The notes: generated by a model not told the origin, from the letters alone. Shown: positions 44,193 to 54,493, numbered from the stretch's first letter. The stretch: DNA of 64,000 bases from Micromonospora sp. DSM 45708 (GCF_039566955.1 NZ_CP154796.1:4650001-4714000), one strand, 5' to 3'. A program made the numbers and translations.

Positions 44193-45203
44193 ATGAGCCA
44201 CGAGACGCCGGCTACCGATCGCCCGCTGACCACCGCGCTCGCGGAGGCCGCCGGAACGGCCGGCCACGCCCCGTCGGTGCACAACACCCAGCCCTGGCAC
44301 TGGACGGTGCTGCCCGACGCGCTGGAGCTGCGGGTGGTCCGGGAACGGCACCTCAGCGCCATGGACCCGGAGGGCCGGCTGCTGGTGGTGAGCTGCGGCG
44401 CCGCGCTGCACCACGCCCGGGTGGCGCTGGCCGCCGAGGGCTGGACCCCGGTGGTGGAACGCCTGCCCGACCCGCACCAGCCCGACCTGATGGCCCGGAT
44501 CACCGGGCTGCGCCACACCGGCGCCGACCCGGACGCCATGCGCCTGGTGCAGTGCATGCGGGTGCGGCACACCGACCGGCGGCCGGTCAGCGACGAGCAG
44601 ATCCCCACCGCCGTGCTCGGCGACATCGACCGGGCCGCCACCCGGGAGGGCGTCAACCTGCAACTCCTCGACGACATGCAGAAGATCGAGCTGGCCGGCG
44701 CCGCCCAGCACGCCGCCGCCGTCGAGGCGGACAGCCCGGAACTGCGCGAGGAGCTGGCGTACTGGACCAACCGGGCCGGCACCGGCACCGGCCTGCCGCC
44801 GGAGGTGCTGCCCGACCAGGCGGCGCAGACCACCGTGCCGGGCCGCGACTTCGGCGCCCCCGGCTCGCTGCCGATCGGCCCCGGCCACGACAAGGCCGCC
44901 GTCTACGCCATCCTCTGGGGCGCCGAGGACGAGCCGCTGAGCTGGCTGCGCGCCGGTGAGGCGCTCTCCGCCGCCTGGCTCGAAGCCACCCGGCACGGGG
45001 TGTCCCTGGTGCCGCTCTCCGGCGTGGTCGAGGTCGACGGCACCCGCGAGGTGCTCCGGCAGACACTGGCCGGCCTGGGCCACCCCTACCTGAGCATGCG
45101 GCTCGGCGTGGCCGACCCGGAGCACGCCGGCCCGCCGCACACCCCGCGGCTGGACGCCGCACAGACCGTCGACACGTCGGCGGTCCGCGACCAGCCGTCC
45201 TGA
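44193..45203 (+). CDS. Acg-family (nitroreductase-like) protein
   Basis: A 336-residue protein of the Acg group, FMN nitroreductase homologues that in M. tuberculosis (Rv2032 and relatives) are strongly DosR-induced. Landmarks are APSVHNTQPWHWTV at the start, CGAALHHARVALAAEGW, RRPVSDEQIP, and a second half with a degenerate nitroreductase fold ending YLSMRLGVADPE. Acg proteins are thought to bind FMN without clear catalysis. ATG 44193 is preceded by AGGAAAGG. It is divergent from the HHE-ATPase and precedes the DevS-like kinase. Confidence 0.88.
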   Translation: MSHETPATDRPLTTALAEAAGTAGHAPSVHNTQPWHWTVLPDALELRVVRERHLSAMDPEGRLLVVSCGAALHHARVALAAEGWTPVVERLPDPHQPDLMARITGLRHTGADPDAMRLVQCMRVRHTDRRPVSDEQIPTAVLGDIDRAATREGVNLQLLDDMQKIELAGAAQHAAAVEADSPELREELAYWTNRAGTGTGLPPEVLPDQAAQTTVPGRDFGAPGSLPIGPGHDKAAVYAILWGAEDEPLSWLRAGEALSAAWLEATRHGVSLVPLSGVVEVDGTREVLRQTLAGLGHPYLSMRLGVADPEHAGPPHTPRLDAAQTVDTSAVRDQPS

Positions 45204-45215
45204 CGGGCTCGTCGG

Positions 45216-46964
<1,749 letters not shown>

Positions 46965-46976
46965 CCCGGTCGGCGG

Positions 46977-47615
46977 TCAGTGGGTCTTGCCGAGCAGCCG
47001 GGTGGCCAGCACCGCCGCCTGGGTGCGCCGCTCCAGGCCCAGCTTCGCCAGCACGCTGGAGACGTAGTTCTTCACCGTCTTCTCCGCCAGGAACATCTTG
47101 CCGGCGATCTCACGGTTGGTGAGCCCCTCGGCGACGTACTCCAGGATCCGCCGCTCCTGCTCGGTGAGCGACTTCAGCTCCCGCGGCTGCTCCACCCCGC
47201 TGCGGATGCGCTCCAGCACCCGGGTGGTGATCGCCGGGTCGAGCAGCGACTGCCCGGCCGCGACCCGGCGGACCGCGTCCACCAGGTCGGTGCCGCGGAT
47301 CTGCTTCAGCACGTAGCCGGCCGCACCTGCCATGATCGCCGCGAAGAGCGCCTCGTCGTCCTCGTACGAGGTGAGGATCAACCCCTTGATCGACGAGTCC
47401 ACGGCGCGGACGTCCCGGCACACGTCGATGCCGTTGCCGTCGGGCAGCCGGGCGTCGAGGATCGCCACGTCGGGGCGGAGCGCGGGAATCCGCCGCGTTG
47501 CCTCCTGGGCCAGGCCGGACTCGCCGACCACCTCGATGTCGCCGCTGCTGGTCAGCAGGTCGGCCAGGCCACGACGGACGACCTCGTGGTCGTCGAGCAG
47601 AAACACCCGGATCAT
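46977..47615 (-). CDS. DevR/DosR-like response regulator (NarL family)
   Basis: A 212-residue regulator closely matching remembered M. tuberculosis DevR: MIRVFLLDDHEVVRRGLADL, phospho-Asp54 in ILDARLPDGNG, LILTSYEDDEA, and effector LTNREIAGKMFLAEKTVKNY with the KNYVSSVLAKLGLERR continuation. The helix-turn-helix carries the DevR-type Lys and Asn used for base contact. It converges on its putative kinase (12-base gap) instead of being in one operon with it. ATG 47615 is preceded by AAAGGACGG. It should bind the nearby boxes. Confidence 0.93.
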   Translation of the reverse strand: MIRVFLLDDHEVVRRGLADLLTSSGDIEVVGESGLAQEATRRIPALRPDVAILDARLPDGNGIDVCRDVRAVDSSIKGLILTSYEDDEALFAAIMAGAAGYVLKQIRGTDLVDAVRRVAAGQSLLDPAITTRVLERIRSGVEQPRELKSLTEQERRILEYVAEGLTNREIAGKMFLAEKTVKNYVSSVLAKLGLERRTQAAVLATRLLGKTH

Positions 47616-47651
47616 CCGTCCTTTCTACCCGCTGCCCCCCACCCCCCGCAC

Positions 47652-47722
47652 GGGTCGAAGGTCCCGTCGTTGCCGCGCCGCCCCGGGCCGGTCGGACCCG
47701 CCCAGGTGGGACCTCCGGCCCT
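47652..47722. promoter_or_regulatory. DosR-like boxes 3 and 4, DevR/nitroreductase divergent spacer
   Basis: GGGACCTTCGACCC (minus strand, 47652-47665) and GGGACCTCCGGCCCT (47708-47722) lie in the spacer between the DevR-like gene and the second Acg gene. A weaker GGGCCGGTCGGACCC is at 47685-47699 between them. Multiple boxes near devR itself fit autoregulation. Confidence 0.55.
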
Positions 47723-47791
47723 GCTCAGGGCGCATCCCGGTGACGCACCGTAGAAACCGGAAGCCCGACGCCGTACGGAGGGAGCACGACC

Positions 47792-48766
47792 ATGACGACC
47801 GGATACACCGTCGGGCAACTGCGGGCCGCGGTCGCCGACGCGGTACGCGCGCCGTCGCTGCACAACACCCAGCCGTGGCGGTTCCGACTGCACGACGGCG
47901 GCATCGAGGTCGCCCTCGACCCGCTGCGCGGGCTGCCGGCCACCGACCCGACCGGCTGGGGCGCGCGGATCGCGTGCGGGGCGGCGCTGTTCAACCTGCG
48001 GCTCGCGCTGGCCGTGGCGGGCACCCCGGCGACGGTCCGGCTGCGCCCGTACCCGGCCGAACCGGACGTGGTGGCCCGACTGCTGCCCCAGACGCCGCGC
48101 CCACCCACCCCGACCGAGCAGAGCCTGTACGGGGCGGTCGGCCGCCGGTTCAGCAACCGGGCGCCGTTCTGGCCGGACCCGGTGCCGGCCGACGCCCGCT
48201 GGCGGCTCGGCGAGGCGGCCCGCGCCGAACAGTGCTGGCTGGAACTGGTCATCGGCACCAGCGCGGTCAACGCGTTCGCCGAGGTCGCCCGCAGCGCCCA
48301 CCGGGTGCTGGAACGCGAGCCGGCGTACGTGGCCGAACGGGTGGCGTGGATGCGCTCCGAGCCGGCCCCGGACGGCGTGCCCACCGGCGCCGGGGGCCCG
48401 CAGAGCGAACCGCAGGACCTGCTGCCGCAGCGTGGCTTCGGCGGGCGCAACCGCGCACCCGGCCGGGACTTCGAACCCGAGCCGCTGGTCGCCGTGCTCG
48501 GCACCCCCGGCAACACCGGCACCGACCAGGTCGCCGCCGGGCAGGCCCTGCAACGGGTGCTGCTCACCGCCACCGACGCCGGGCTCGCCGTGTCGATGCT
48601 CTCCCAGCCGATCGAGGTGCCGGCGGCGCGGGAGGCGCTGCGGCTGTCCCTGGGCCGGTTCGGCACGCCGCAGATGGTGATGCGGATCGGGTACGGCCAA
48701 CCGGGCCGCGCCACCCCGCGCCGCCCGGTCGACGAGGTGCTCGACCTGCCGGTCACGCGGCCCTGA
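47792..48766 (+). CDS. Acg-family (nitroreductase-like) protein, second copy
   Basis: A 324-residue relative of the protein at 44193-45203. It has ADAVRAPSLHNTQPWRFRL, CGAALFNLRLALAVAG, RRFSNRAPFWPDPVP and QMVMRIGYG. It probably binds FMN. ATG 47792 follows GGAGGGAG. It is divergent from the DevR-like gene with boxes 3 and 4 between, so it is the best candidate direct target. Together with the first copy it flanks the two-component genes. Confidence 0.88.
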   Translation: MTTGYTVGQLRAAVADAVRAPSLHNTQPWRFRLHDGGIEVALDPLRGLPATDPTGWGARIACGAALFNLRLALAVAGTPATVRLRPYPAEPDVVARLLPQTPRPPTPTEQSLYGAVGRRFSNRAPFWPDPVPADARWRLGEAARAEQCWLELVIGTSAVNAFAEVARSAHRVLEREPAYVAERVAWMRSEPAPDGVPTGAGGPQSEPQDLLPQRGFGGRNRAPGRDFEPEPLVAVLGTPGNTGTDQVAAGQALQRVLLTATDAGLAVSMLSQPIEVPAAREALRLSLGRFGTPQMVMRIGYGQPGRATPRRPVDEVLDLPVTRP

Positions 48767-48784
48767 CGTCCCCGCCCCGGCCGG

Positions 48785-49786
48785 TCAGGCCGGCAGGCTG
48801 GCCAGCAGCGCCGCCTCCCGCTCCGGGGCCAGGCCCACCGGGGCGCGCGCCGGTCGGCCCGCCCGCGCCGGCACCCGACCCACCTCCCGCAGCCACCGCC
48901 AGGTGTCCGCGACCGTCTCGGCGACCGGCCGGCAGACCAGACCCGCCGCGTACGCGCGCTCGACGTCGCGCTCCTGCAACCAGCGGTACTCGTGCCCGCG
49001 CGGGATCCAGATCGGCAGGTCGTTCCACGGCTCCACCCCGGCGGCGAGGATCGGCGCCGGCGCCGTCCAGCGCAGCGTCGCGTCCGAGCCGGTCGCCGCC
49101 ACCACCGCGTCGAGCAGCTCACCCATCGTCGTGTGCCCGCTCCGACTCACCACGTTGTACGCCCCGCCGACGCCCTCGGCACCCCGGTCCAGCAGCCAAC
49201 CCGCCAGGTCGCGGACGTCCACGTACTGCACCGGCAGATCCCGTGGCCCGGGGGCCAGCACGTCCCCGCCCCGGGCCACCCGGTGCAGCCACCACGGCAG
49301 CCGCCCGATGTCCTCCCCCGGCCCGAGGATCAGCCCGGCCCGCACCAGCAACGCCCGGCCGCCGAACACCTGCACGGCGGCCCGCTCCGCGCCGGCCTTG
49401 TTGCTCGGGTAGTCGCCGTCGTCGGCGTCCGGTTCGGCCGCGACGGTCGGCGCCTCCTCCCCGGTGCCCGGCCCGGCCGTCGGCGCGTACACCGAGCCGC
49501 TGGAGACGTAGACGTAGTGCGGCACCGCGCCGGTCAGGACCCGCGCCGCGTCCCGCACGGCCCGGGGCGCGCCGTCCCAGGTGTCCACCACCATGTCCCA
49601 CTCGCCACCGGCGAGCGCGGCCAGCCCGTCCGGCGCGGTGCGGTCACCCCGCAACCGGTGTACGCCGGCCGGCACCTCGCCGTGCACGCCACGGTTGAAG
49701 ACGGTCACCGCCCAGCCGCGGCGTACCGCCTCGGCCACCACCGCCCCACCCACGAAACCCGTACCACCCAGCATCAGCAGTCGCAT
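48785..49786 (-). CDS. NAD-dependent epimerase/dehydratase family protein
   Basis: A 333-residue extended SDR enzyme. The N-terminal Rossmann motif is MLGGTGFVGGAVV, with catalytic VYVSSGSVYAPT and YPSNKAGAE giving Ser/Tyr/Lys. VRAGLILGPGEDIGRLPWWL and the C-terminal substrate region are typical of NAD(P)-binding reductase/epimerases acting on nucleotide sugars or isoflavone-like substrates. ATG 49786 (MRLLMLGG) is chosen because all family similarity begins there. It converges on the second Acg gene. Confidence 0.88.
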   Translation of the reverse strand: MRLLMLGGTGFVGGAVVAEAVRRGWAVTVFNRGVHGEVPAGVHRLRGDRTAPDGLAALAGGEWDMVVDTWDGAPRAVRDAARVLTGAVPHYVYVSSGSVYAPTAGPGTGEEAPTVAAEPDADDGDYPSNKAGAERAAVQVFGGRALLVRAGLILGPGEDIGRLPWWLHRVARGGDVLAPGPRDLPVQYVDVRDLAGWLLDRGAEGVGGAYNVVSRSGHTTMGELLDAVVAATGSDATLRWTAPAPILAAGVEPWNDLPIWIPRGHEYRWLQERDVERAYAAGLVCRPVAETVADTWRWLREVGRVPARAGRPARAPVGLAPEREAALLASLPA

Positions 49787-50209
49787 ACGTCCCACCCTGC
49801 CCCCGGCGGCCGGCACCGCATGCCCCCGTTCACCCTGAGCGGATCTCCCCACAGCAGAACCCCACCCACCCCCCGGTTTGTGGCATCGGTGGTGTCGCAC
49901 CGGGTGTGCCGGGTGGGTGGGGTGTCCGGTTTCGGGGTGGTGGGTGGCACCCCGGCGGTGGAATGGGTCGGGGGGTCGCGGCGTTGTATCCCGGTGCACG
50001 GCCGAGGAAGGCGAGCGCCCCCGCGCACCCGCCGACCCCCCGCCGGGAATGATGGTGGGCCCCCGGTCGTTGGACAGTCTTCCGGCGCCGCGTAGAGGCC
50101 CTGCCCCGTGAGCAGCCGGATCCCCCGTGAACTTTCTTGAGTGCCTGACGGTGCTCGCCCACCCGTGCCCCCCGGTGCGGGTGTGTCGACCCCCGAATGG
50201 AGCCCCCTC
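49787..50209. other. 423-bp intergenic region, G-rich with long leader
   Basis: No credible gene. Bases 49905-49975 carry many G runs on the plus strand (GGGTGGGTGGGG, GGGGTGGTGGG), with quadruplex potential. An inverted pair GTGGCACC/GGTG lies around 49944. The downstream half is the likely promoter and leader of the secreted lysozyme-like gene. A c-di-AMP riboswitch was looked for but its hallmark GGGGAACC and GGGGTGAA blocks are absent. Confidence 0.4.
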
Positions 50210-50764
50210 GTGAACACGATTCTGCGTAAGAGCGTTCTGGGTATTGCTGGTCTGGCGTTTACCGGTGGTGTGTTCGCCGGTCCGATCGCCGCGCACGCCG
50301 ACACCGCCCACGCCGCCACGGCTGGTAAGCCGGTCGCGGTTGCCGCGGTGCAGGGTGAGCAGTCGACGATCGGTCTGGACGACGAGCAGACCGTCAACGT
50401 GAAGGCGATCATCGCGGCGACGAAGAAGGCCGGGTTGCCGGAGCGGGCGGCGGTCATCTCGATCGCGACGAGCTTGCAGGAGTCGAAGTTGGAGAACCTG
50501 GGCCATCTCGGCGACCGTAATGACCACGACTCGCTGGGGCTGTTCCAGCAGCGTCCGTCCAGTGGTTGGGGCACGGCCGAGCAGATCACCGATCCCGAGT
50601 ACTCGACGCTTGCGTTCCTGAAGGGCCTGAAGCAGGTCGACGGTTGGCAGGACATGCCGTTGACCAAGGCCGCCCAGACCGTGCAGGTGTCGGCCTACCC
50701 GGATGCGTACGCGCAGTGGGAGAAGCAGGCCACCGACCTGGTCGCCAAGTACTGGAACAGCTAA
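50210..50764 (+). CDS. Secreted lysozyme/transglycosylase-like protein
   Basis: A 184-residue exported protein from GTG 50210. The signal peptide is NTILRKSVLGIAGLAFTGGV and ends near AHA. The mature core reads ISIATSLQESKLENL, with Glu in the ESK position typical of SLT-type catalytic sites, then DHDSLGLFQQRPSSGWG and YPDAYAQWE. The pattern (QES...SLGLFQQRPS.GWG) is that of lysozyme-fold proteins that cut peptidoglycan, often found in Micromonospora as small secreted proteins. GGAGCCC precedes the start. Codon use is less GC-extreme than neighbours. Confidence 0.8.
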   Translation: MNTILRKSVLGIAGLAFTGGVFAGPIAAHADTAHAATAGKPVAVAAVQGEQSTIGLDDEQTVNVKAIIAATKKAGLPERAAVISIATSLQESKLENLGHLGDRNDHDSLGLFQQRPSSGWGTAEQITDPEYSTLAFLKGLKQVDGWQDMPLTKAAQTVQVSAYPDAYAQWEKQATDLVAKYWNS

Positions 50765-50770
50765 GAACGC

Positions 50771-50804
50771 GAAGGCCGGCACCCCCAAGCGGGTGCCGGC
50801 CTTC
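50771..50804 (+). terminator. Perfect hairpin terminator
   Basis: GAAGGCCGGCACCC (50771-50784) pairs with 50791-50804 around CCAAGC, seven bases after the lysozyme-like gene's stop. It could also serve the convergent LamG/PKD gene. Confidence 0.75.
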
Positions 50805-50824
50805 AGCGCGTACCGGAAACGGGG

Positions 50825-52471
50825 TCAGGCCGGGGGTAGGACGAACGTCCACGTGGTGGTGGTCGTGCTCGCCGCCGCGCCCGTCGCGGCCAGCCCGCCG
50901 TAGCTGCCCACCGGGACGCTGCTCGCCGAGTCCGCCAGCAGGCCGGTCACCCGGCCGCCCCCGGTCTGCGAACTGTTGCTGCGGACCGCGACGCCGGCCG
51001 GCGGGGTGAGCGCGGTGGAGGCGGCGTCACCGTGCAGCCAGTACGACACGGCCCAGCTCTGCGCGGCGGTCACCGGCGCGAACGGGGTGATCCGCGTGGC
51101 GGTGCTGGCCGGATCGGTGGCCCGGGCGAAGACCGGCGCGCCCGGCGCGACCCCCCGGTACGCGGCCACCACCAGGTTGGCCTTCGCCTGGCTGTCCAGC
51201 GCCACCCGCACCGCCGTGCCCGCGTCCCCGGCGGTCGCGGTCTTCCACCAGGCGGTGGTGGTGGCGTAGCCGCCGTCGAACCGGTCGAGGCGCGTCCAGC
51301 CGGTCACCCCGGTCGGCTCTCCGGTGCCGGTGTGGGTGTTCTGGCCGAGCAGGAGCAGCAGCGTGTCGCCGGGCTGCACGCCGGACGGGACGGTCACGGT
51401 GTGGCTGGTCCAGTTGGCGTTGGCGGTGGCCTGCCCGACGAACGCGATCCGTTCCGGCACCGGCGCGACGGTGACGTCGACGGTCGTGGTGCCGGTGGCG
51501 CCCCGGTCGTCGGTGACGGTCAGCGTGACCGGGTAGGTGCCGGCCGCGGCGTACGTGTGCGAGGTGGTCGGCACGGAGACGGTGTCGACGTCGGATCCGT
51601 CGCCGAAGTTCCACCGGTGGTCCTGGATCGCGCCGTCCGCGTCGGTGGAACCGGCGCCGGAGAACGTGCACACCAGCCCGGCGCAGGACGGCGCCAGGTG
51701 GGCCACCGGCGCCTGGTTGGCCGGCCCGCCGGAGCCCTTGAGGATCTTCACGTAGTCGATGTCACCGGCGAAGTAGTCGCAGGTCACCTTCGTACCGTCG
51801 CACTGGCTCTTGCCGCCGACGGAGAGCTGCCACGAGTTGGCGATGGTGCCGGTCGGCCCGGACAGCCGGCTGGTCCGTACCCCGTCGACGTACATCTCCA
51901 CGTACGCGGCGGTGCGGTTGCACGTGACGGTGTGCCACTGGCCGTCGGCGATCGGCACGTCGGTGTAACCGGTGCGCGAGGCGCCGTCGCCGCCGCGGAA
52001 CAGGCACTTCGGCTTGCCGCCCGGCGCCTCGAACTTCCAGTAGCCGCCGGCGGTGTTCCCCTGTCCCTTCTGGAGGATGTTGCCGAACGAGTACGTCGTG
52101 CGGTAGCGGATGGTCACCGAGAAGTCCCCGGCGTCCGGGTTGAGGTCGGTGCTGTGCGGCACCAGGTCCACGTGGCCGGGCACGTACTCCTGGTCGGTGG
52201 GCAGGTGGGTGGCGAACCGGTGCCCGGTGGCCCCGGCGTAGAGCGCGCCGGTGACCACCTCGCCACCGACCGCGCCGTGCCGACCGCTGCCACTGCTGTC
52301 CGTCAGGACGGTCGACGACGCCGGCTCGTCCATGCTCCAGAACGCCACGGTCCGGGTCGCGGTGGCCTGTGCGGGCGCGCCGCCCACCGTCACCCCGGCC
52401 GCCGCGACGACCACTGCCACGCCCAGCCGGGCGGCCGTGCGCCGCCATCGTCCCTGCCCGATCCTCGGCAT
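50825..52471 (-). CDS. Secreted LamG/PKD-domain protein
   Basis: A 548-residue exported protein. The signal peptide ends near AQA (residue 32). A concanavalin-like LamG domain covers about 40-235 (TVAFWSMDEPAS, WHTVTCNRTAAYVEMYVDG, DIDYVKILKG). A PKD domain covers about 240-325 (CTFSGAGSTDADGAIQDHRW, NFGDGS, HTYAAAGTYPVTLTVTD). The C-terminal 220 residues form a beta-rich module (GDTLLLLLGQNTHT, TTTAWWKTATAGDAGT) that I do not recognise. No catalytic residues are apparent; adhesion or carbohydrate binding is likely. ATG 52471 follows GGAGGCGG. Confidence 0.85.
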   Translation of the reverse strand: MPRIGQGRWRRTAARLGVAVVVAAAGVTVGGAPAQATATRTVAFWSMDEPASSTVLTDSSGSGRHGAVGGEVVTGALYAGATGHRFATHLPTDQEYVPGHVDLVPHSTDLNPDAGDFSVTIRYRTTYSFGNILQKGQGNTAGGYWKFEAPGGKPKCLFRGGDGASRTGYTDVPIADGQWHTVTCNRTAAYVEMYVDGVRTSRLSGPTGTIANSWQLSVGGKSQCDGTKVTCDYFAGDIDYVKILKGSGGPANQAPVAHLAPSCAGLVCTFSGAGSTDADGAIQDHRWNFGDGSDVDTVSVPTTSHTYAAAGTYPVTLTVTDDRGATGTTTVDVTVAPVPERIAFVGQATANANWTSHTVTVPSGVQPGDTLLLLLGQNTHTGTGEPTGVTGWTRLDRFDGGYATTTAWWKTATAGDAGTAVRVALDSQAKANLVVAAYRGVAPGAPVFARATDPASTATRITPFAPVTAAQSWAVSYWLHGDAASTALTPPAGVAVRSNSSQTGGGRVTGLLADSASSVPVGSYGGLAATGAAASTTTTTWTFVLPPA

Positions 52472-52644
52472 GTGACCGCCTCCCTGCGTATCGGGCTCAC
52501 CCTGACACGCGTCGGGCCGGCGGCCCATAACCCGCACGGTGGATCTTTACCGGCCCTCGGGCCGGATGGTGACCGGTGTGGCCGGTGCCGGCCGCCGGTG
52601 GGGGATGCCCGCCGGTCGTCCGGCGGCAGAAGGGTGATCTTCGG

Positions 52645-52716
52645 TGGGCGATACTGGGTTTGAACCAGTGACCTCTTCCGTGTCAAGGAAGCGCGCTCCC
52701 ACTGCGCCAATCGCCC
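52645..52716 (-). tRNA. tRNA-Val(GAC), copy 1
   Basis: A 72-nt cloverleaf: acceptor GGGCGAT with ATCGCCC, anticodon stem CTTCC/GGAAG with loop TTGACAC (anticodon GAC), T-loop TTCAAAC, discriminator A. No encoded CCA. Identical to the copy at 54198-54269. It follows tRNA-Gly on the same strand, 14 bases apart. Confidence 0.95.
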
Positions 52717-52730
52717 CGGGGCAGTTCGCG

Positions 52731-52803
52731 AGCGGACGACGGGATTCGAACCCGCGACCCTCACCTTGGCAAGGTGATGCGCTACCAGCTGCGCTACGTC
52801 CGC
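52731..52803 (-). tRNA. tRNA-Gly(GCC), copy 1
   Basis: A 73-nt cloverleaf: acceptor GCGGACG with CGTCCGC, anticodon loop TTGCCAA, T-loop TTCGAAT, discriminator T. Identical to the copy at 54389-54461. It lies upstream of tRNA-Val in the same minus-strand transcript. Confidence 0.95.
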
Positions 52804-52953
52804 GTCGTCGCCGGCTCGCGTCGGCGACGAGAGGAACTCTACCCGACGCCAAGATCGCCCTGCGGCAGCCCCCCGGGGAACCGCGGTTGCGCTGCTCGCC
52901 GCCGGGGTACTGACCCACGCGACAGCACAATCATCCCCCTGAAGGAGGCTGTC

Positions 52954-53196
52954 GTGGGTATCGGTACGAGCATCTTCCTGATCGCGGTCGGCGCGATCCT
53001 CACGTTCGCGCTGAACGCCAGCGTCGGTGGCGTCGACCTCGACGTCGTCGGTTGGATCCTGATGGCGGCCGGCGTGCTCGGCCTGATCATGACCACGCTG
53101 GTCTGGGGCCGTCGCCGTCAGGTGGTCACCACCGTCGACCAGCCGGTGGAGTACCGCCGGGTCGAGGAGCGCCGGGACGTCGCCCCGCCGATGTGA
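52954..53196 (+). CDS. DUF6458-type small membrane protein
   Basis: An 80-residue protein with two hydrophobic helices: MGIGTSIFLIAVGAILTFAL and DVVGWILMAAGVLGLIMTTL, then a basic/acidic tail (EYRRVEERR). The opening fits DUF6458, common in actinobacteria. GTG 52954 follows GAAGGAGG. It lies alone between tRNA groups. Function unknown. Confidence 0.85.
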   Translation: MGIGTSIFLIAVGAILTFALNASVGGVDLDVVGWILMAAGVLGLIMTTLVWGRRRQVVTTVDQPVEYRRVEERRDVAPPM

Positions 53197-53247
53197 TCCG
53201 ACCGCACACCCGGGGGCCGACGGAGCTGATCGGTCCCCGGCCGAGCC

Positions 53248-53279
53248 CGGACGGGGGCGCCGCTGGGCGTCCCCGTCCG
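53248..53279. terminator. Hairpin between convergent DUF6458 and PEP-mutase genes
   Basis: CGGACGGGGGCGCC (53248-53261) pairs with 53266-53279 with one G-U pair and loop GCTG. Bidirectional terminator. Confidence 0.7.
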
Positions 53280-53289
53280 CGTTCCCGGG

Positions 53290-54108
53290 TCAGTCCCGCA
53301 TCAGCGCGTTGAGCGTGCCGTGGTCGAGTCCGCCGGCCAGCGCCTCGTACGTCCCGGCGTCGAGCGCCTCCGTCGCCGCCCGCCGGGCCACCGCGTACGC
53401 CGCCCCGAAGACCGTCGACCCGAGGCTGATCCGGGCCACCCCGAGCCGCGCCAACTCGGTCACCGTCGGCGCGCCCGGCCTGACCAGCACGTTCAGCGGG
53501 GCGGGGATCGCCGCCACCAGTGCCGCGATGGTCTCCGGATCGACCGTCCCCGGCACGAAGACGCCGTCCGCGCCGGCGGCCAGGTAGGCCTCGGCCCGGG
53601 CCGCCGTCTCCGGTACGCCGCCGGCGCCACGCAGGAACGTGTCGACCCGCGCGTTGACGTACAGCGGGACGTCGGCGCGGTCGGCGGCGGCGCGGGCCGC
53701 GGCCAGGCGGGCGCACTGCTCGTCGACCGGGCGCAGCGGCGGGCCCGCGTCGTACCGGGCGTCCTCGATGTTCACGCCGACCGCGCCGGCCGCGAGCACC
53801 GCGGTCACCGTCCGGGCCACCTCGTCGGGGGTGTCGCCGTAGCCGGATTCGATGTCGGCGGTGACCGGCAGGCGCACCGCGGCGGCGATCCGGTGGATCA
53901 CGTCGACGGCGGCCTCGCGGGTGAGCGCGTCACCGTCCGGCGCGCCCCGGCTCCACGCCACGCCGGCGCTGGTGGTGGCGACCGCGCGGGCGCCGGCCGC
54001 GGCCATGATCCGGGCGCTCGCCGCGTCCCAGGCGTTGACCAGGACCAACGGCTCGCCGGGCACGTGCAGGGTGCGGAATTGCTGGGCTCGGGTCTGCTGT
54101 TCGTTCAC
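53290..54108 (-). CDS. Isocitrate lyase/PEP mutase superfamily protein
   Basis: A 272-residue (beta/alpha)8-type protein. Landmarks are LVNAWDAASARIMAAAGARA, ADIESGYGDTPDEV, VNIEDARY and PLYVNARVDTFLRG, with metal-binding Asp/Glu in ADIESGYG and VNIED. The group includes carboxyphosphonoenolpyruvate mutases and lyases of 2-methylisocitrate type; the Cys-containing KKCGH lyase loop is absent, so isocitrate lyase activity is unlikely. GTG 54108 is used, upstream of which lies the tRNA terminator. Confidence 0.88.
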   Translation of the reverse strand: MNEQQTRAQQFRTLHVPGEPLVLVNAWDAASARIMAAAGARAVATTSAGVAWSRGAPDGDALTREAAVDVIHRIAAAVRLPVTADIESGYGDTPDEVARTVTAVLAAGAVGVNIEDARYDAGPPLRPVDEQCARLAAARAAADRADVPLYVNARVDTFLRGAGGVPETAARAEAYLAAGADGVFVPGTVDPETIAALVAAIPAPLNVLVRPGAPTVTELARLGVARISLGSTVFGAAYAVARRAATEALDAGTYEALAGGLDHGTLNALMRD

Positions 54109-54157
54109 CCGGCCAGTCTCGGCCAACCGGGGCGTTCCCGGGGCCCGTGAACGACGA

Positions 54158-54191
54158 GAAAGGCCGTGTCGAATGATCGACACGGCCTTTC
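54158..54191 (-). terminator. Terminator of the Gly-Cys-Val tRNA transcript
   Basis: Fifteen-base perfect arms (54158-54172, 54177-54191; GAAAGGCCGTGTCGA) with loop ATGA. On the minus strand it ends in GGCCTTTC, just after tRNA-Val copy 2. Confidence 0.8.
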
Positions 54192-54197
54192 CGATGG

Positions 54198-54269
54198 TGG
54201 GCGATACTGGGTTTGAACCAGTGACCTCTTCCGTGTCAAGGAAGCGCGCTCCCACTGCGCCAATCGCCC
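54198..54269 (-). tRNA. tRNA-Val(GAC), copy 2
   Basis: Identical to copy 1 over all 72 nt, with the same anticodon loop TTGACAC. It is the last tRNA of a three-gene minus-strand transcript and is followed by a hairpin terminator. Confidence 0.95.
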
Positions 54270-54282
54270 TCGTCAACTGCCG

Positions 54283-54353
54283 AGGTGGAGACGGGATTTG
54301 AACCCGTGTACACGGCTTTGCAGGCCGTTGCCTCGCCTCTCGGCCACTCCACC
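54283..54353 (-). tRNA. tRNA-Cys(GCA)
   Basis: A 71-nt cloverleaf: acceptor GGTGGAG/CTCCACC, anticodon stem ACGGC/GCCGT with loop CTGCAAA, T-loop TTCAAAT, discriminator T. It lies between the Gly and Val copies and has no counterpart in the 52.6-52.8 kb pair. Confidence 0.95.
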
Positions 54354-54388
54354 GAGGTTGCCCCCGAACTGCGTGGCGGCATTCTCCG

Positions 54389-54461
54389 AGCGGACGACGG
54401 GATTCGAACCCGCGACCCTCACCTTGGCAAGGTGATGCGCTACCAGCTGCGCTACGTCCGC
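54389..54461 (-). tRNA. tRNA-Gly(GCC), copy 2
   Basis: Identical to copy 1 over 73 nt, anticodon loop TTGCCAA. It is the first tRNA of the Gly-Cys-Val transcript and lies 32 bases after a good promoter. Confidence 0.95.
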
Positions 54462-54493
54462 ACGCCCCCGGCGTTTCCCGGTGACGGATGAGA

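Noticed and set aside
49787-50209. c-di-AMP (ydaO-type) riboswitch before the secreted lysozyme-like gene
   Set aside because: Context fits, but the conserved GGGGAACC and GGGGTGAA segments and closing helices are absent.
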